DNA of 34,894 nucleotides, from positions 1-34,894 of the forward strand of contig JAGQQG010000059.1 in the NCBI GenBank assembly GCA_020426325.1, given 5' to 3'. This document shows positions 1 to 9,595 of this stretch, in pieces; the stretch's first letter is position 1; each line of letters opens with the position of its first letter. The notes below the pieces were generated by a model. That model saw only the letters and a list, made by a program, of their open reading frames with translations, did no database searches and was not told where the DNA came from. This DNA comes from Planctomycetaceae bacterium. GTDB lineage: Bacteria > Planctomycetota > Planctomycetia > Planctomycetales > Planctomycetaceae. A program made the translations under genes and the position numbers.

Positions 1-114
1 CGATGATTTGTTCCTCGGCTTCCTGCAACTCGCCTGCCTGTTCACTACGATTCAACGGTTATGAAACCGGCTCCTGTAACGACATTGCATTTGCACCTCT
101 CGATCTCGCAATTA

Positions 115-612
115 CTATGGTACAACTGACTCGTCTGAGGAAGAACCTAATTCCGGAGGATGCTGAGCCATCACTGCCTTCCGCATCGTTGTGACGTGGG
201 TGGGGGTCATGATTTCGCCGTGTGAGGATGAACCCCACCAGCGGCCTTTGTAGGTCCCTTTCACTCCTGCACCTGTCCACGATCCCCCAGTTCCGGACTG
301 GTCGAATGCGAGGACATCCAGATCCCCCGCAGCGGGGTCGGTACAGATCACCGCGTAGGCGATATCATGGCCCACCAACCGATACGTGACCGGCACTTCG
401 TCTTGATACTCAGCTGCCTTGCCGTCGACGACGACATGACAGACGACCGTTTTCCCCACGGGAGCGGAGATATTCAACGTGAAGGTGCTCGGCCTCGACA
501 GGTGGGCGACCAGGAAAGCACTGAGTAATCCCAGCGGGATAAGTGCAAGCAGGGCCACGATTCGCGTGGGAGTCACGAGACGCGGGCCGTCCGATGTCTG
601 TTCTGCCTCCAT
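115..612 (-). CDS. small membrane-anchored hypothetical protein
   Basis: A 165-residue protein that I do not recognise. It has a short polar N-terminus, one strongly hydrophobic segment at about residues 18-37 (IVALLALIPLGLLSAFLVA) that probably anchors it in the membrane, and a soluble remainder likely exported to the periplasm. It contains a glycine/tryptophan-rich stretch around residues 110-130. No catalytic motif is visible. Its ATG at 610-612 shares one base with the TGA of the upstream DUF309 gene (TGATG), and a strong GGAGGTGA Shine-Dalgarno lies inside the end of that gene, so the two are translationally coupled and co-transcribed. The stop is TAG at 115-117. The call as a gene is firm because of this junction; the function is unknown. 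Confidence 0.75.
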   Translation of the reverse strand: MEAEQTSDGPRLVTPTRIVALLALIPLGLLSAFLVAHLSRPSTFTLNISAPVGKTVVCHVVVDGKAAEYQDEVPVTYRLVGHDIAYAVICTDPAAGDLDVLAFDQSGTGGSWTGAGVKGTYKGRWWGSSSHGEIMTPTHVTTMRKAVMAQHPPELGSSSDESVVP

Positions 613-1151
613 CAGTCACCTCCGGGTGTCAATTGAAAATCGAAGACTCGCTCGATCGCGTTTTCCCCTCCATGTGGCATGGCTTCCCTACCGGCATGTT
701 CTGCCAGATAAGCGATCTGTAATGGGTTCAGTCCCATGAGTCGTGACTCCTCTGTCAGCGACAACGCAATCGACGCCTGGTGCAGAAGTGCTGCGGAGCG
801 GACAGAGTGCCGTACTCGACCAACCTTCGACCCTTCTCGTGTTTTGACCCCCGCTGCGGCCAGTTTGATGAGGCCCTTGAGGAAGTCTGCAATTGGGCCG
901 GTGCGTTCGGCGGCGTGCCACAGGGATTCCCAGGCTTCGTGGGCCTCCCAGTAGTAGCCGTGGTTGAACAGGTCGATGCCGAAGAGATATTGATCGCATC
1001 GTTGCCAGTTCTCGATGTCGAGTTCAGCAGACTGTTCGTGCTTGCCGTACATGTGACCTGCGGGATCGCGGATCGGATGAGGCGTCCTGCCCGGCACGTA
1101 GGTGTACGGCGGAAGGGGCATCGACGGCAGGTATCGTGGCGGGGTGGTCAC
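612..1151 (-). CDS. DUF309 family protein
   Basis: A 179-residue soluble protein carrying the DUF309 signature: FNHGYYWEAHEAWESLW (about residues 62-78), followed by DFLKGLIKLAAAGVK (about residues 88-102). This H-x-E-x-W helical arrangement is known from small helical-bundle proteins of unknown biochemical role. The N-terminal 50 residues are proline-rich and outside the domain. It is the upstream partner of the coupled membrane protein and lies about 145 bases downstream of the large propeller gene on the same strand. The family call is confident; no function can be given beyond the fold. Confidence 0.85.
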   Translation of the reverse strand: MTTPPRYLPSMPLPPYTYVPGRTPHPIRDPAGHMYGKHEQSAELDIENWQRCDQYLFGIDLFNHGYYWEAHEAWESLWHAAERTGPIADFLKGLIKLAAAGVKTREGSKVGRVRHSVRSAALLHQASIALSLTEESRLMGLNPLQIAYLAEHAGREAMPHGGENAIERVFDFQLTPGGD

Positions 1152-1206
1152 GGCCTGATGATATCACATCAGGAAGAGATACCTGCATCGTGAACATCAA
1201 GCAGGG

Positions 1207-1225
1207 AGAGGTTCATTGAACCTCT
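1207..1225. terminator. 8-bp hairpin downstream of the propeller gene (possible terminator)
   Basis: AGAGGTTC and GAACCTCT form a perfect 8-bp stem with a 3-base loop. It lies about 70 bases past the stop of the minus-strand propeller gene and about 55 bases before the DUF309 start. Neither strand shows a following T-run, so intrinsic termination is uncertain. It could instead be an attenuating or RNA-stabilising hairpin. Confidence 0.35.
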
Positions 1226-1295
1226 GAGGAGGACCGCATCAGCGATACGTCGCTCAGCAGATCGATCCGTTCATTCAGCTTCGATAGACCACTCA

Positions 1296-4200
1296 TCATC
1301 GCTCTGGTTCGGTCTCATTGTCGGATGACGAATCAGAGGGGGCGTCATCGACGGGCTGGCGTCCTCCGTTTGCCTTTGGTTGGATACGGAGTTGCTCGCG
1401 GTACGTTTTCAGGTCGATCGTCCGTTTGGTCAGGTCGAAGTCGATCTCGCGGAAGGTGGTGGCCGAAACGTAGCGGGTCTCGTCCAGCATGCGTTTGCCG
1501 GTCCACTTGTCCAGCATTTGAAACTGCACCTGTTGGGCTGGGACGTTGGGAACCCCGGGGCTGAGTCGACGGGCATGCAACACGAGCACCGGAAGGTGAG
1601 CAAAGTGTTCGACCAGGAGATTGGTATCCGTCAAGTCTGCCTGCCAGACGAGTCCCTTCCCCGACCGATCGTAGACAGCCAGCGTGCCATTGGCGGGGAT
1701 CGAATCCACCCGATCCGACCAGTAGCGATTCTCAGATTCATGTAACAGAGAGAGATAAACCTGCTGTCGGTCGCTGATGGCAAACAGGCTCTCGCTGTCA
1801 TCGATCGCAGCGGCATCGAGCTGACCGATCGTCATGTCGGTCTGATCCGACCAGTTGACCAGCCGCAGATTCCCCCCGGGTTCAAGAGCCAACAGTTCGT
1901 CGTCCTTCAACTGGGTGAATTGAGTATTCTCCGGAAAGGTCGCCGTCCAGAGCGGCTTGGCCGTTTGCTCATCGACCAACTGCAGTGTGGAGTCCCGTTT
2001 ACCGAGACCCAGGAACCCCGATCTCTCCACCGAAAGCGTGACGAGTCCCTGTTCATCAACAGCGATGGCGCTCTTGATCAGATCATTCAGTTCCGGAAGG
2101 GAAACAAGCGCTCCGTCCGAGGCATCGAGTGCAAACGGTTCTGCAGGACTCGGCGGAATGACAAACAGATGACGGCAGTTGCCCGTGACCTTTGTATGTG
2201 GTCCGATGCCCGTCCGTGTCCAGAGAGTTTCACCGGTCAGCGAGTCGACTGCTGTAATGTTGTTGCGACCGTAATAGCAGACGTAACCCGGATTCCAGAC
2301 GGCGAGCATGCCCGTTGGGACCGCACGCTGTCGAATCCCATGTGTCATGCGAAACACGGATGCCGTCGTCATCTCCTGCTGTTGATTGGTGAATGCTTGA
2401 CGCGTGTAACCGTCCGTTGTACTGCGAGTGTCGAAATGACGGTGCCACAACTGCTCGCGATCAGTTAGGTTGAGGGCGTGCAGCACGCCGCGATGCACGA
2501 GGTACATTGTCTGTCCAATCGACCCGGCGACGACCAGCTGATTGAACTGCGACTGTGGCTGGAACTGCAAAGGCATCTCCCAGAAACGCTCACCATTCAG
2601 TTGATCGACATTGAGCCGTTGCAGTTGCTGCTGGACACGAAACTGCAGGTGATCGAGGGATGGGACGCCGTCTGCTCGATGGACTGACAGCGGCATCACG
2701 CGTTTGTTCTGGGATGAACTGACTCGGCTCAGCTCAAACTCGTCGGACGTCCAGTCCGATGGAAGTCCGCCGGAGGGGGAGGAGTCTGTAAGCTGATTTG
2801 AGTTATCGACTTGTGCAAGAGTCGTGTCAGTCCAGGTGGCGATCATCGCCGCTGCATCCTCAGCACGGTCCTGATCTTTGAACAACTTCAACAGTGTGGC
2901 GACTGCCTGACGGTGTATGTCGGATGGAATACGTTCGCTCAGGAGTCTCAACAAGCGAATCTCCGCCTCTGCCAGCCGATTCTCAGTGAGTGCCCGTGTC
3001 GCGAGTTGCTGTTCGAGAGGGACACGAACTGAGTGAAATCTCAGCACGCTCGCCCACCACTCTTGCTCCGCGGTTGCATTTTCAGGGAGGGTCTCGATCA
3101 GCGAGGAGATTATTGAGTTGAGGTCCGTCCGTTGATCCGGAGTCAACGCGGACCAGATGGCGGACAGGTGGTGTGACAGCCAGCGGTCGATGCGTACGGT
3201 CCCCTCCTCAGTGATGACCATCATGTCGCTCGAGGAGTGGGCTCGTCGCCAGTAGACCTCGAAAGCTTCCGGCAGACGGTCCAGCGCAATCAATCGTTCC
3301 GCTTCGAGTTGTTCGACATTCAGTTGCTGTTGAGGTGAGTCGACAAGTTGTCGGAGTATTGAGATGTACTGGTCCGAGTTGGGCAGATCCTTCCTGATGA
3401 GTGCCACCAGTGCAGTTCGCAGCAGTCGTCGTCGGGTATCCACTTGAGAGGGAGCGAGATTGTCCTCGGGCAGATGGTTGAGGATCTCGAAGGCTGTGTG
3501 GTTGGCTCCATCGATGATCGACAACTCGGCTGCCTGCAGGCCAGCGGCTGATGTGAGTGGCTCTTCGGCCGACTGAGCGAGCGATGTCTCGACAGCTTGG
3601 CGCGATGCGAAGCTCGTCATCGCCAGTGGGGACAACGAGAGCAGACGACCATGATCCACGAGAAGATTGCCGAGTGGCTCGTGAGGAACTGAAAACGTCG
3701 ACTTCTGCGAGATAGATCCGTCCGTCAGCGAGAGTCGCCATAACTGTCCGGAATGCAGGGGCAACAGATAATCGTCGCCGGTAATCACCCCACGACCGGA
3801 GGGAGGCCCGTCATCCGTATCAATCTGTGTCTGCCAGATGCGGTGGCCGTCGTGGAGCCGTCGAGCTTCCATTCGATCGGAGCCGACGAGTAGCACCATC
3901 CCATCCGCCACTCCGGCAACATACAGGCTCTGTTCTTTCGCGCGATGCCAGCGCTGCTTGCCCGTGAGAGCATCAAGGCAGACGAGCTGCGCTTCGGATT
4001 GATTCACCGGATCGGGGAGTTCGGGGGGAGTGAAGATGACATGTCCCGCAGAGAGAATGGGAGCAGAAGGCGCCCAGCGATGATTCACGGGTCCGTTGAT
4101 CGCGACGGTTGCTTGTCGCGACTGCTGTTGATTCTCGTGACGAGGCGTGACGCGATGGGCCCAGCGAATGCGGTGTTCGTAACGGTCGATTGCCAGCATC

Positions 4201-5858
4201 CAGCCCACCGTCGTCGGACAGACGATCACACCCGGACCGACAGCCGGTAAAGTCGGCCACCAGCGACGGACCAGATCGGCATCGATTTCTGTGGAGACGG
4301 TGGCCAGAGAATGCGACCAGAGCCTCTCGCCCGTCTTTCGATCCAGAACGAACAGGGTCTCCGATCCACGATATTCACCGATCATGAACAACTCCTCGCC
4401 ATCAACGACCGGAGGTCCCTGAAAAAGCACCCCGGCCATCGGTGGGTCAAATCGATCGTTCAGTTGAGTGCCGCCAACCGTCCAGTCGATCCGTCCTGTC
4501 TGGAGGTCGTATGCGACAAGACGATTGGATTCCCAGTCACGCCCGCACGGATCGTCCTGTCGCTGTCGACTTTGAGGATAGCCGGGCTGCTGATAGGAGA
4601 GCGTCGCGTGATCCTCCAGCACGAACACCCGTTCGCCGTCGCTGCTGATGAGTCCGTAGACGCCGTCTCGAAACAGTGGCACTGTCAGCGAATGATAGTC
4701 GGCTTCATTTCCCTGATTGAGCGGCAGGGGTCTATTCCGGTGTCGATCGATCTCGGTTCCTGGACGCAAGACATCGTCGCCGGCCAGGAGTCGCTCGATG
4801 CTGACTCCTTCGGGAGTCTCCCACACCTTCTGCCCCGTTTCTGCATCAACGACCGAAAGCCCGCGCATCGTGCGGTATACGACCTTGCCGTCCACAACCA
4901 GTGGAATTGCTGCGGGCACACACGCTCGACCGGCGTCATGCAGGTCGTCAACCAGTTGTGTGATCTCCTGCGCGATGCTCGGTCGTTCCGTTGTGGGTTG
5001 CGACCAGCGCGTGATCAACACTGGGTCACTTTCGATGAAACGCCCCGAGTGAGTTGGCCCTCCATAGGGGGCGGTCCACTGCGATGCGGGCACCTCACTC
5101 TGGAGGCTGATCGTTGCGGGCGGACTTTCGTCGGCAAGCCGGAGAACCAACTCAGCCCTCTTACGCCAAGGATCGTTCTGAGTGAGTGGAGCCCGTGCGT
5201 CTCTCAGCCGACGATACCAGTAGGCTGCTTCGGTCAGGTGTCCTGCGTCCAACATCAACGAGCCGATCTCGTTCGCGGCCTCCTGACCTGCCGATGTGGT
5301 GAAGTATCTGCGCGAGACGCTCCCCAGCGGACCGAATCCTCCTTTGAGGCGAGCACGCTCCAACTCCTCCCGAGCCGCATCATTGATGACTCTCATGTGA
5401 GCCGCAACCAATGCCTCATTTGACTTCACCATGATGAGCCGGAGGATCGTTTCGTGCAGCGACTGCCATTCTCCATGCCTTCCCTGGATCAGCGAATCTT
5501 CGCCTGAGTTCAGGAGTTGTTGGAGAAGAAGTGCTGCATCCCGATCATCGCCCCGTTCGGACAGTCGATTTGCACGTTCGTACTGAGCGAAGTGCTCACG
5601 ATTCACCACGGCTCGTTCGTCGATCGGATCGAGCACAACCTTGGAGGCGTTGTCGTCGGAGTCTTCTGCCTCCGTCGGCTGACGTTCGTTGTCATCAGAT
5701 CGAGAACCCCGGAACAAGCGATCCAGAAATCGACCGATCGCTTTCGCAGCCGGTGGCTGTGGTGGATTCTCTTCTTGTGCAAACAGCGGGTATGACGACA
5801 GGGTGAACCCCACGCAGGCGCAAACAATCAGCAACAGATTTCGCCGCAAGACAGTCAT
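1296..5858 (-). CDS. giant secreted PQQ-type beta-propeller protein with helical repeats
   Basis: A 1520-residue protein. An N-terminal signal peptide (LLLIVCACVGFTLSSYPLFA, cleavage near residue 27) sends it out of the cytoplasm. A TPR-like helical part follows (about residues 90-240). Then come many PQQ-propeller blade motifs of the type AxDxxTGxxxW, such as VVDAETGQKVWE, AYDLQTGRIDWT, VLDRKTGERLWS and CLDALTGKQRWH. A second helical part (about 770-1000) and a second blade set (ALNLTDREQLWH, AVDSLTGETLWT, VYDRSGKGLVWQ) lead to an acidic serine-rich tail. The blade motif is shared by BamB and quinoprotein dehydrogenases. No dehydrogenase active-site loop or haem-binding CxxCH is evident, so a scaffold or cell-envelope role is more likely than catalysis. 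Large proteins of this design are common in planctomycetes. It is transcribed divergently from the MFS gene. Confidence 0.85.
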   Translation of the reverse strand: MTVLRRNLLLIVCACVGFTLSSYPLFAQEENPPQPPAAKAIGRFLDRLFRGSRSDDNERQPTEAEDSDDNASKVVLDPIDERAVVNREHFAQYERANRLSERGDDRDAALLLQQLLNSGEDSLIQGRHGEWQSLHETILRLIMVKSNEALVAAHMRVINDAAREELERARLKGGFGPLGSVSRRYFTTSAGQEAANEIGSLMLDAGHLTEAAYWYRRLRDARAPLTQNDPWRKRAELVLRLADESPPATISLQSEVPASQWTAPYGGPTHSGRFIESDPVLITRWSQPTTERPSIAQEITQLVDDLHDAGRACVPAAIPLVVDGKVVYRTMRGLSVVDAETGQKVWETPEGVSIERLLAGDDVLRPGTEIDRHRNRPLPLNQGNEADYHSLTVPLFRDGVYGLISSDGERVFVLEDHATLSYQQPGYPQSRQRQDDPCGRDWESNRLVAYDLQTGRIDWTVGGTQLNDRFDPPMAGVLFQGPPVVDGEELFMIGEYRGSETLFVLDRKTGERLWSHSLATVSTEIDADLVRRWWPTLPAVGPGVIVCPTTVGWMLAIDRYEHRIRWAHRVTPRHENQQQSRQATVAINGPVNHRWAPSAPILSAGHVIFTPPELPDPVNQSEAQLVCLDALTGKQRWHRAKEQSLYVAGVADGMVLLVGSDRMEARRLHDGHRIWQTQIDTDDGPPSGRGVITGDDYLLPLHSGQLWRLSLTDGSISQKSTFSVPHEPLGNLLVDHGRLLSLSPLAMTSFASRQAVETSLAQSAEEPLTSAAGLQAAELSIIDGANHTAFEILNHLPEDNLAPSQVDTRRRLLRTALVALIRKDLPNSDQYISILRQLVDSPQQQLNVEQLEAERLIALDRLPEAFEVYWRRAHSSSDMMVITEEGTVRIDRWLSHHLSAIWSALTPDQRTDLNSIISSLIETLPENATAEQEWWASVLRFHSVRVPLEQQLATRALTENRLAEAEIRLLRLLSERIPSDIHRQAVATLLKLFKDQDRAEDAAAMIATWTDTTLAQVDNSNQLTDSSPSGGLPSDWTSDEFELSRVSSSQNKRVMPLSVHRADGVPSLDHLQFRVQQQLQRLNVDQLNGERFWEMPLQFQPQSQFNQLVVAGSIGQTMYLVHRGVLHALNLTDREQLWHRHFDTRSTTDGYTRQAFTNQQQEMTTASVFRMTHGIRQRAVPTGMLAVWNPGYVCYYGRNNITAVDSLTGETLWTRTGIGPHTKVTGNCRHLFVIPPSPAEPFALDASDGALVSLPELNDLIKSAIAVDEQGLVTLSVERSGFLGLGKRDSTLQLVDEQTAKPLWTATFPENTQFTQLKDDELLALEPGGNLRLVNWSDQTDMTIGQLDAAAIDDSESLFAISDRQQVYLSLLHESENRYWSDRVDSIPANGTLAVYDRSGKGLVWQADLTDTNLLVEHFAHLPVLVLHARRLSPGVPNVPAQQVQFQMLDKWTGKRMLDETRYVSATTFREIDFDLTKRTIDLKTYREQLRIQPKANGGRQPVDDAPSDSSSDNETEPER

Positions 5859-6077
5859 GCACGTTCCGCATTCACTTCAGTCAGGACTCGGGAATTGTAC
5901 CACTGACTTGAAGTCCCATCCAGAACAAGATTTGCACATGTTGGTTGGAACTGTCGTGCAAATCGTGTCTTATTTCCGGCCTTCCTTCGATTCATCGCTG
6001 CCTCTCGCTGCTTCAACTTTGATTCGTTAAACTCCCCTTTAGTCACTTCTTCACCTGCGAGAATCACACCCCAGTTG

Positions 6078-7466
6078 ATGTCATCCTCAGCGACTCCCGT
6101 TACCTCGCCCAGCGATCGGCCTGCTGAGGTCGGACCAGGTGGAGAGCGTCGCGAGTTGATCGAATCGCACGAGCCTCGCAACATCATTGTGCTGGCTGCT
6201 TTTCAGGTCATGTTGCGAGTGGGCTGGATCTTTAAGACCGAAAGCGTGATCATGCCCGCGGTGGTTGACGCCATCTCCGGTGCGGGATGGGTCCGAGGCT
6301 GTCTGCCAGTCCTGAATCGGGTTGGTCAAAGTCTTCCGCCGTTGTTCTTGGCAGAGCGTCTGCGGAACAGTCGGCTCAAACGCCGATGGTTGTTCACGAC
6401 GACGCTCATGGGGGCAGGCATCTTCGCGATCCTGGCGATCATCTGGGCAACCGTCGACGAGAAGCGTCAGCCGTTGATGACCGTCGGCTTTCTGATGTTG
6501 TACACGCTCTTCTTCGGGATCACCGGGGTCAATCAACTGGCCATCGGTACCGTGCAGGGGAAGCTGGTGCGGGCACATCGACGCGGACGCCTGATGACGA
6601 TCTATGGCATCATCGGCTCCATCGGTGCGGTGACAGCTGCCGCCATTCTACTGACGAGATGGCTCGCGATTCCGGAGAACAGGGGCTACACGTGGATCTT
6701 TGCCTTTGTCGCAGGCGGGTTCGTGGTCGCTGCACTGTCGTTACTCGCACTCTTCGAGCCGCCTGACGAGTACGTCGTCACTCCCCGTCGGACTCCGCGT
6801 CATCACTTTTCCAATGCCTGGCAGGTTTACCGACATGACCGCTCGTTTCGACGAGCAGCGAACGTCAGCATGTTGTTCATCGGCTCGGTTCTACTGTTCC
6901 CTCACTATCGCTGGCTGGCCGCAGATCAACTTGGCACGAGCAGTACGGATATGGTCGGATGGGTCATCGCTCAGAATATCGGCGTCGGCCTCTTCAGCCC
7001 CGTGTTTGGCACCATTGCAGACCGTCATGGCAACCGAATTGTCATGCGGCTGGAGATCTTCCTCGGTGCGCTCGTTCCCCTCCTTGCGATTCTGATGGCC
7101 AGTGGTCTGGTGCCGCACGGTGGAGATTACTACTGGATTGTATTCGTGTTTCTTGGACTCGTCCCGGTCACGATCCGGACGATCATCAATTACACTCTCG
7201 AACTGGCCGATGAGACCGAGCAACCGCGTTACCTCAGCACGATGCACATCTGCCTCGCCATCCCATTTGTCGTCTCACCGCTGGCAGGACTATGGCTGGA
7301 TGTCTTTCCGGACGAATCAAAGTACACCGGGGTCTGTGTGCTGTTTGGTGCGGTCAGTCTGCTGATGACCATCGGCGGCTTTCTCACATTCCGCATGGCC
7401 GAGCCCCGTCACCTCCCGATCGACGTGACCCAACTTCCCGACACTCCCGGAGAGTCTCTCTCCTGA
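6078..7466 (+). CDS. major facilitator superfamily (MFS) transporter
   Basis: A 462-residue polytopic inner-membrane protein with about 12 hydrophobic segments and a basic central loop (about residues 230-265). The MFS-type loop between TM2 and TM3 reads LAERLRNSRLKRRW, and a second-half counterpart reads FGTIADRHGNRIVMR, matching the G-x-x-x-D-R-x-G-R-R-type motif. A secondary transporter or permease role follows; the substrate cannot be told. I start at ATG 6078 rather than the in-frame TTG at 6075, because no Shine-Dalgarno favours the TTG. The gene is divergent from the propeller gene (219-base gap) and heads a plus-strand run with the dehydrogenase, 69 bases downstream. Confidence 0.85.
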   Translation: MSSSATPVTSPSDRPAEVGPGGERRELIESHEPRNIIVLAAFQVMLRVGWIFKTESVIMPAVVDAISGAGWVRGCLPVLNRVGQSLPPLFLAERLRNSRLKRRWLFTTTLMGAGIFAILAIIWATVDEKRQPLMTVGFLMLYTLFFGITGVNQLAIGTVQGKLVRAHRRGRLMTIYGIIGSIGAVTAAAILLTRWLAIPENRGYTWIFAFVAGGFVVAALSLLALFEPPDEYVVTPRRTPRHHFSNAWQVYRHDRSFRRAANVSMLFIGSVLLFPHYRWLAADQLGTSSTDMVGWVIAQNIGVGLFSPVFGTIADRHGNRIVMRLEIFLGALVPLLAILMASGLVPHGGDYYWIVFVFLGLVPVTIRTIINYTLELADETEQPRYLSTMHICLAIPFVVSPLAGLWLDVFPDESKYTGVCVLFGAVSLLMTIGGFLTFRMAEPRHLPIDVTQLPDTPGESLS

Positions 7467-7535
7467 CTTTAAGCAGTTCGCAACCTTTGTTGACGGATAC
7501 GCGGCTCGTTATCGATATTGAACAGACTCAATCCC

Positions 7536-8333
7536 ATGAATATTCGTGACAAGATCATCATCGTCACCGGCGGCGCCCACGGGATCGGGAGGGCGATGTG
7601 CGAACGGTTTGCCTCTGAAGGGGCACGACACGTGGTCGTCGCTGATCTTGACGAATCGACCTCTCGGAACGTCGCTTCGCAGATCAACGGTACGGCTTTG
7701 CTTTGTGACGTTTCATGCGAGGCGGACATTCAAGAAATTGTGTCTCACACGCTTGATGTCCACGGTCATATCGATCTGTTCTGTTCAAACGCGGGCATCA
7801 CCACCAAGGGAGGAGCGGAAGTCCCGGACGCCGACTGGCAGCGACTGTGGAACGTCAACGTGATGGCCCACGTCTATGCAGCGCGTGCAGTCCTGCCATC
7901 CATGCTTGAGCGGGGAGAAGGTTATCTGCTGCACACGTCGTCAGCCGCCGGGCTCATGACCGAGATCGGCTCCGCACCGTATTCCGTCACCAAACACGCA
8001 GTCATCGCGTTCGCTGAGTGGCTGAGTATTCACTATCAGAAGAAAGGCCTTCGCATCTCCTGCCTCTGCCCGGCAGGCGTAGCGACCGACTTTCTTGACC
8101 TGGACGATCCGATCCATCAGTTCCTGCACGTCAGTTCGGTTCCCCCGGAGGACGTCGCTGACGCTGTCGTCCGTGGACTCGCTGATGAACGATTTCTCAT
8201 CATTCCGGACCAGCATCTTCCGGTGCAGGAGTTTTTTGCCTACAAGGGAGAGGACTACGACCGATGGCTGAAGAACTTCGCAAGAATCAACGAAAAGCTC
8301 GAACGCATCAAGTCCAGGAACTCATCCTCATGA
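7536..8333 (+). CDS. short-chain dehydrogenase/reductase (SDR)
   Basis: A 265-residue classical SDR, an NAD(P)-dependent oxidoreductase. The cofactor motif TGGAHGIG is at residues 11-18 and NAG at 85-87. The catalytic Ser136, Tyr149 and Lys153 have the usual spacing (TSSAAG followed by YSVTK). An acidic residue after beta-2 (VVADLDE) suggests preference for NAD over NADP. The C-terminus is lysine/arginine-rich. ATG 7536 begins the protein directly before the first beta strand; an in-frame TTG at 7518 would add only six residues. The substrate is unknown: the SDR family is too broad to name one, and the neighbouring transporter gives no decisive clue. Confidence 0.9.
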   Translation: MNIRDKIIIVTGGAHGIGRAMCERFASEGARHVVVADLDESTSRNVASQINGTALLCDVSCEADIQEIVSHTLDVHGHIDLFCSNAGITTKGGAEVPDADWQRLWNVNVMAHVYAARAVLPSMLERGEGYLLHTSSAAGLMTEIGSAPYSVTKHAVIAFAEWLSIHYQKKGLRISCLCPAGVATDFLDLDDPIHQFLHVSSVPPEDVADAVVRGLADERFLIIPDQHLPVQEFFAYKGEDYDRWLKNFARINEKLERIKSRNSSS

Positions 8334-8406
8334 TCATTCCCGGATATTGACCAGTGCAAGTGTCACGAACGATCTCTCATGAACTTTGAACGACTGACTC
8401 ACGACT

Positions 8407-9150
8407 ATGACACGACGACAAAGTGTGACCCTGCTTCTCAGTCTGATCCTGCTGCCCTTAGAGTCCGTGACTGCGGAAGATCACCAAAAGGCAGTTTCAC
8501 TTGAGGTGACAGTTCCGGTGCGTCTGCAGTATCTGGTGTATACGCCGCCCGGATACGAGGCCGATGATTTGCGAGAGCGGAAGTGGCCTTTATTGCTGTT
8601 TCTCCATGGGGCTGGTGAGCGGGGAGACGACATCGAACTGGTGAAGTTTCATGGCCCTCCCAAGCTGATTGATCAGGGGCAGCCGTTTCCCTTTGTCGTC
8701 GTTTCGCCGCAGTGTCCGAAGGATCGCTGGTGGGAACCGATCGAGTTGATGGCCTTGCTGGATGAGATCGAGGCAAACTACCGGATCGATGCGGACCGAA
8801 TCTATGTCACCGGGCTGAGTATGGGAGGCTTCGGCACGTGGGAACTAGCCGCGTATGCACCTGATCGGTTTGCGGCGATCGTGCCGATTTGCGGTGGGGG
8901 TGAGGAGTTCTGGATGAAGCGCATCACCCATGTCCCCACCTGGATCATCCACGGGGGGCAGGACTCGGGCGTTCTGCCAGAACGGTCACAGGAGCTCTAC
9001 GACGAACTCCAAGACCGCGGCGGAAATGTCCGGCTGACGATTGCCCCCCAGACCGGGCACCTTGTCTGGACGTCCTTCTACGATAACCCGGAACTCTATG
9101 GATGGTTGCTTCAGCAAAAACGAAAGGCTCGTGAAGCCGGCGATCCTTGA
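8407..9150 (+). CDS. secreted alpha/beta-hydrolase (esterase/peptidase-like)
   Basis: A 247-residue alpha/beta-hydrolase with an N-terminal signal peptide (about residues 1-23, SVTLLLSLILLPLESVTA). The oxyanion region LFLHGAGERGD spans residues 64-74. The nucleophile elbow GLSMGGFG places Ser138. Asp186 (HGGQDSGV) and His218 (APQTGHLVW) complete a plausible triad. Proteins of this type are usually annotated as phospholipase/carboxylesterase or prolyl-oligopeptidase-like and act on periplasmic esters, perhaps polysaccharide-bound acyl groups. That substrate guess is inference. It lies 73 bases after the dehydrogenase and 55 bases before the DksA-like gene. Confidence 0.85.
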   Translation: MTRRQSVTLLLSLILLPLESVTAEDHQKAVSLEVTVPVRLQYLVYTPPGYEADDLRERKWPLLLFLHGAGERGDDIELVKFHGPPKLIDQGQPFPFVVVSPQCPKDRWWEPIELMALLDEIEANYRIDADRIYVTGLSMGGFGTWELAAYAPDRFAAIVPICGGGEEFWMKRITHVPTWIIHGGQDSGVLPERSQELYDELQDRGGNVRLTIAPQTGHLVWTSFYDNPELYGWLLQQKRKAREAGDP

Positions 9151-9205
9151 ATCATCGGTGGAGTCGTTCATAATTGAAGGAACCTGTACATCCGGAGAGG
9201 ACACC

Positions 9206-9595
9206 ATGCTCAAGGCTGAAGACTACGAACATTTTCGCGATCTGCTTCACAAGGTCGAAACTCGTATTCGTGGAGACTACGAACATCTCACGGATGAAGC
9301 CCTTGAGAACTTCGGTGACTCCCGCAGCCCTCAGCACCTCGCTGAGTTAGGAACGGATGCCTACGAACGTGAGTTCTCGCTTCGCTTTGCCGAATCGGAT
9401 CAGCATGTCCTGGAGGAGATCCAGGCGGCATTGGGGCGTATCGAGGACGGCACTTACGGACTGTGTGAAGATTGCCTGGCGGCGGGCAAATCCAATGCCA
9501 AGTCAGTTATCCCCAAAACCCGTCTGAAAGAGATTCCATACGCCCGTCACTGCGTCTCTTGTGAGCGGGAACGCGAGTCACGGGAAGCCGGGTGA
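9206..9595 (+). CDS. DksA/TraR-family zinc-finger protein
   Basis: A 129-residue cytoplasmic protein. A coiled helical N-terminal half (about residues 1-80, rich in Glu/Arg/Leu) is followed by a four-cysteine zinc finger: Cys87 and Cys90 (YGLCEDC), then Cys116 and Cys119 (ARHCVSCE). The spacing is that of the DksA/TraR family, whose members bind the secondary channel of RNA polymerase and modulate initiation with ppGpp. ATG 9206 is chosen because GGAGAGG lies about 8 bases upstream and the family motif begins right after. An in-frame extension to 9041 would run through the hydrolase gene. Whether it is a true DksA orthologue is unclear, since the acidic coiled-coil tip is not obvious. Confidence 0.88.
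   Translation: MLKAEDYEHFRDLLHKVETRIRGDYEHLTDEALENFGDSRSPQHLAELGTDAYEREFSLRFAESDQHVLEEIQAALGRIEDGTYGLCEDCLAAGKSNAKSVIPKTRLKEIPYARHCVSCERERESREAG

Noticed and set aside
4311-5423. A 370-codon plus-strand open frame inside the propeller gene.
   Set aside because: It lies wholly within the clearly coding propeller gene on the other strand and has no domain or start signal. It is an antisense shadow of a GC-rich gene.
5855-6187. A 110-codon minus-strand frame between the propeller and MFS genes.
   Set aside because: Part of it is antisense to the MFS start, its composition is irregular, and its end overlaps the propeller start. No domain or Shine-Dalgarno.
9041-9205. N-terminal extension of the DksA-like protein back to 9041.
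   Set aside because: It would overlap the hydrolase gene by over 100 bases; the Shine-Dalgarno and the family motif both place the start at 9206.
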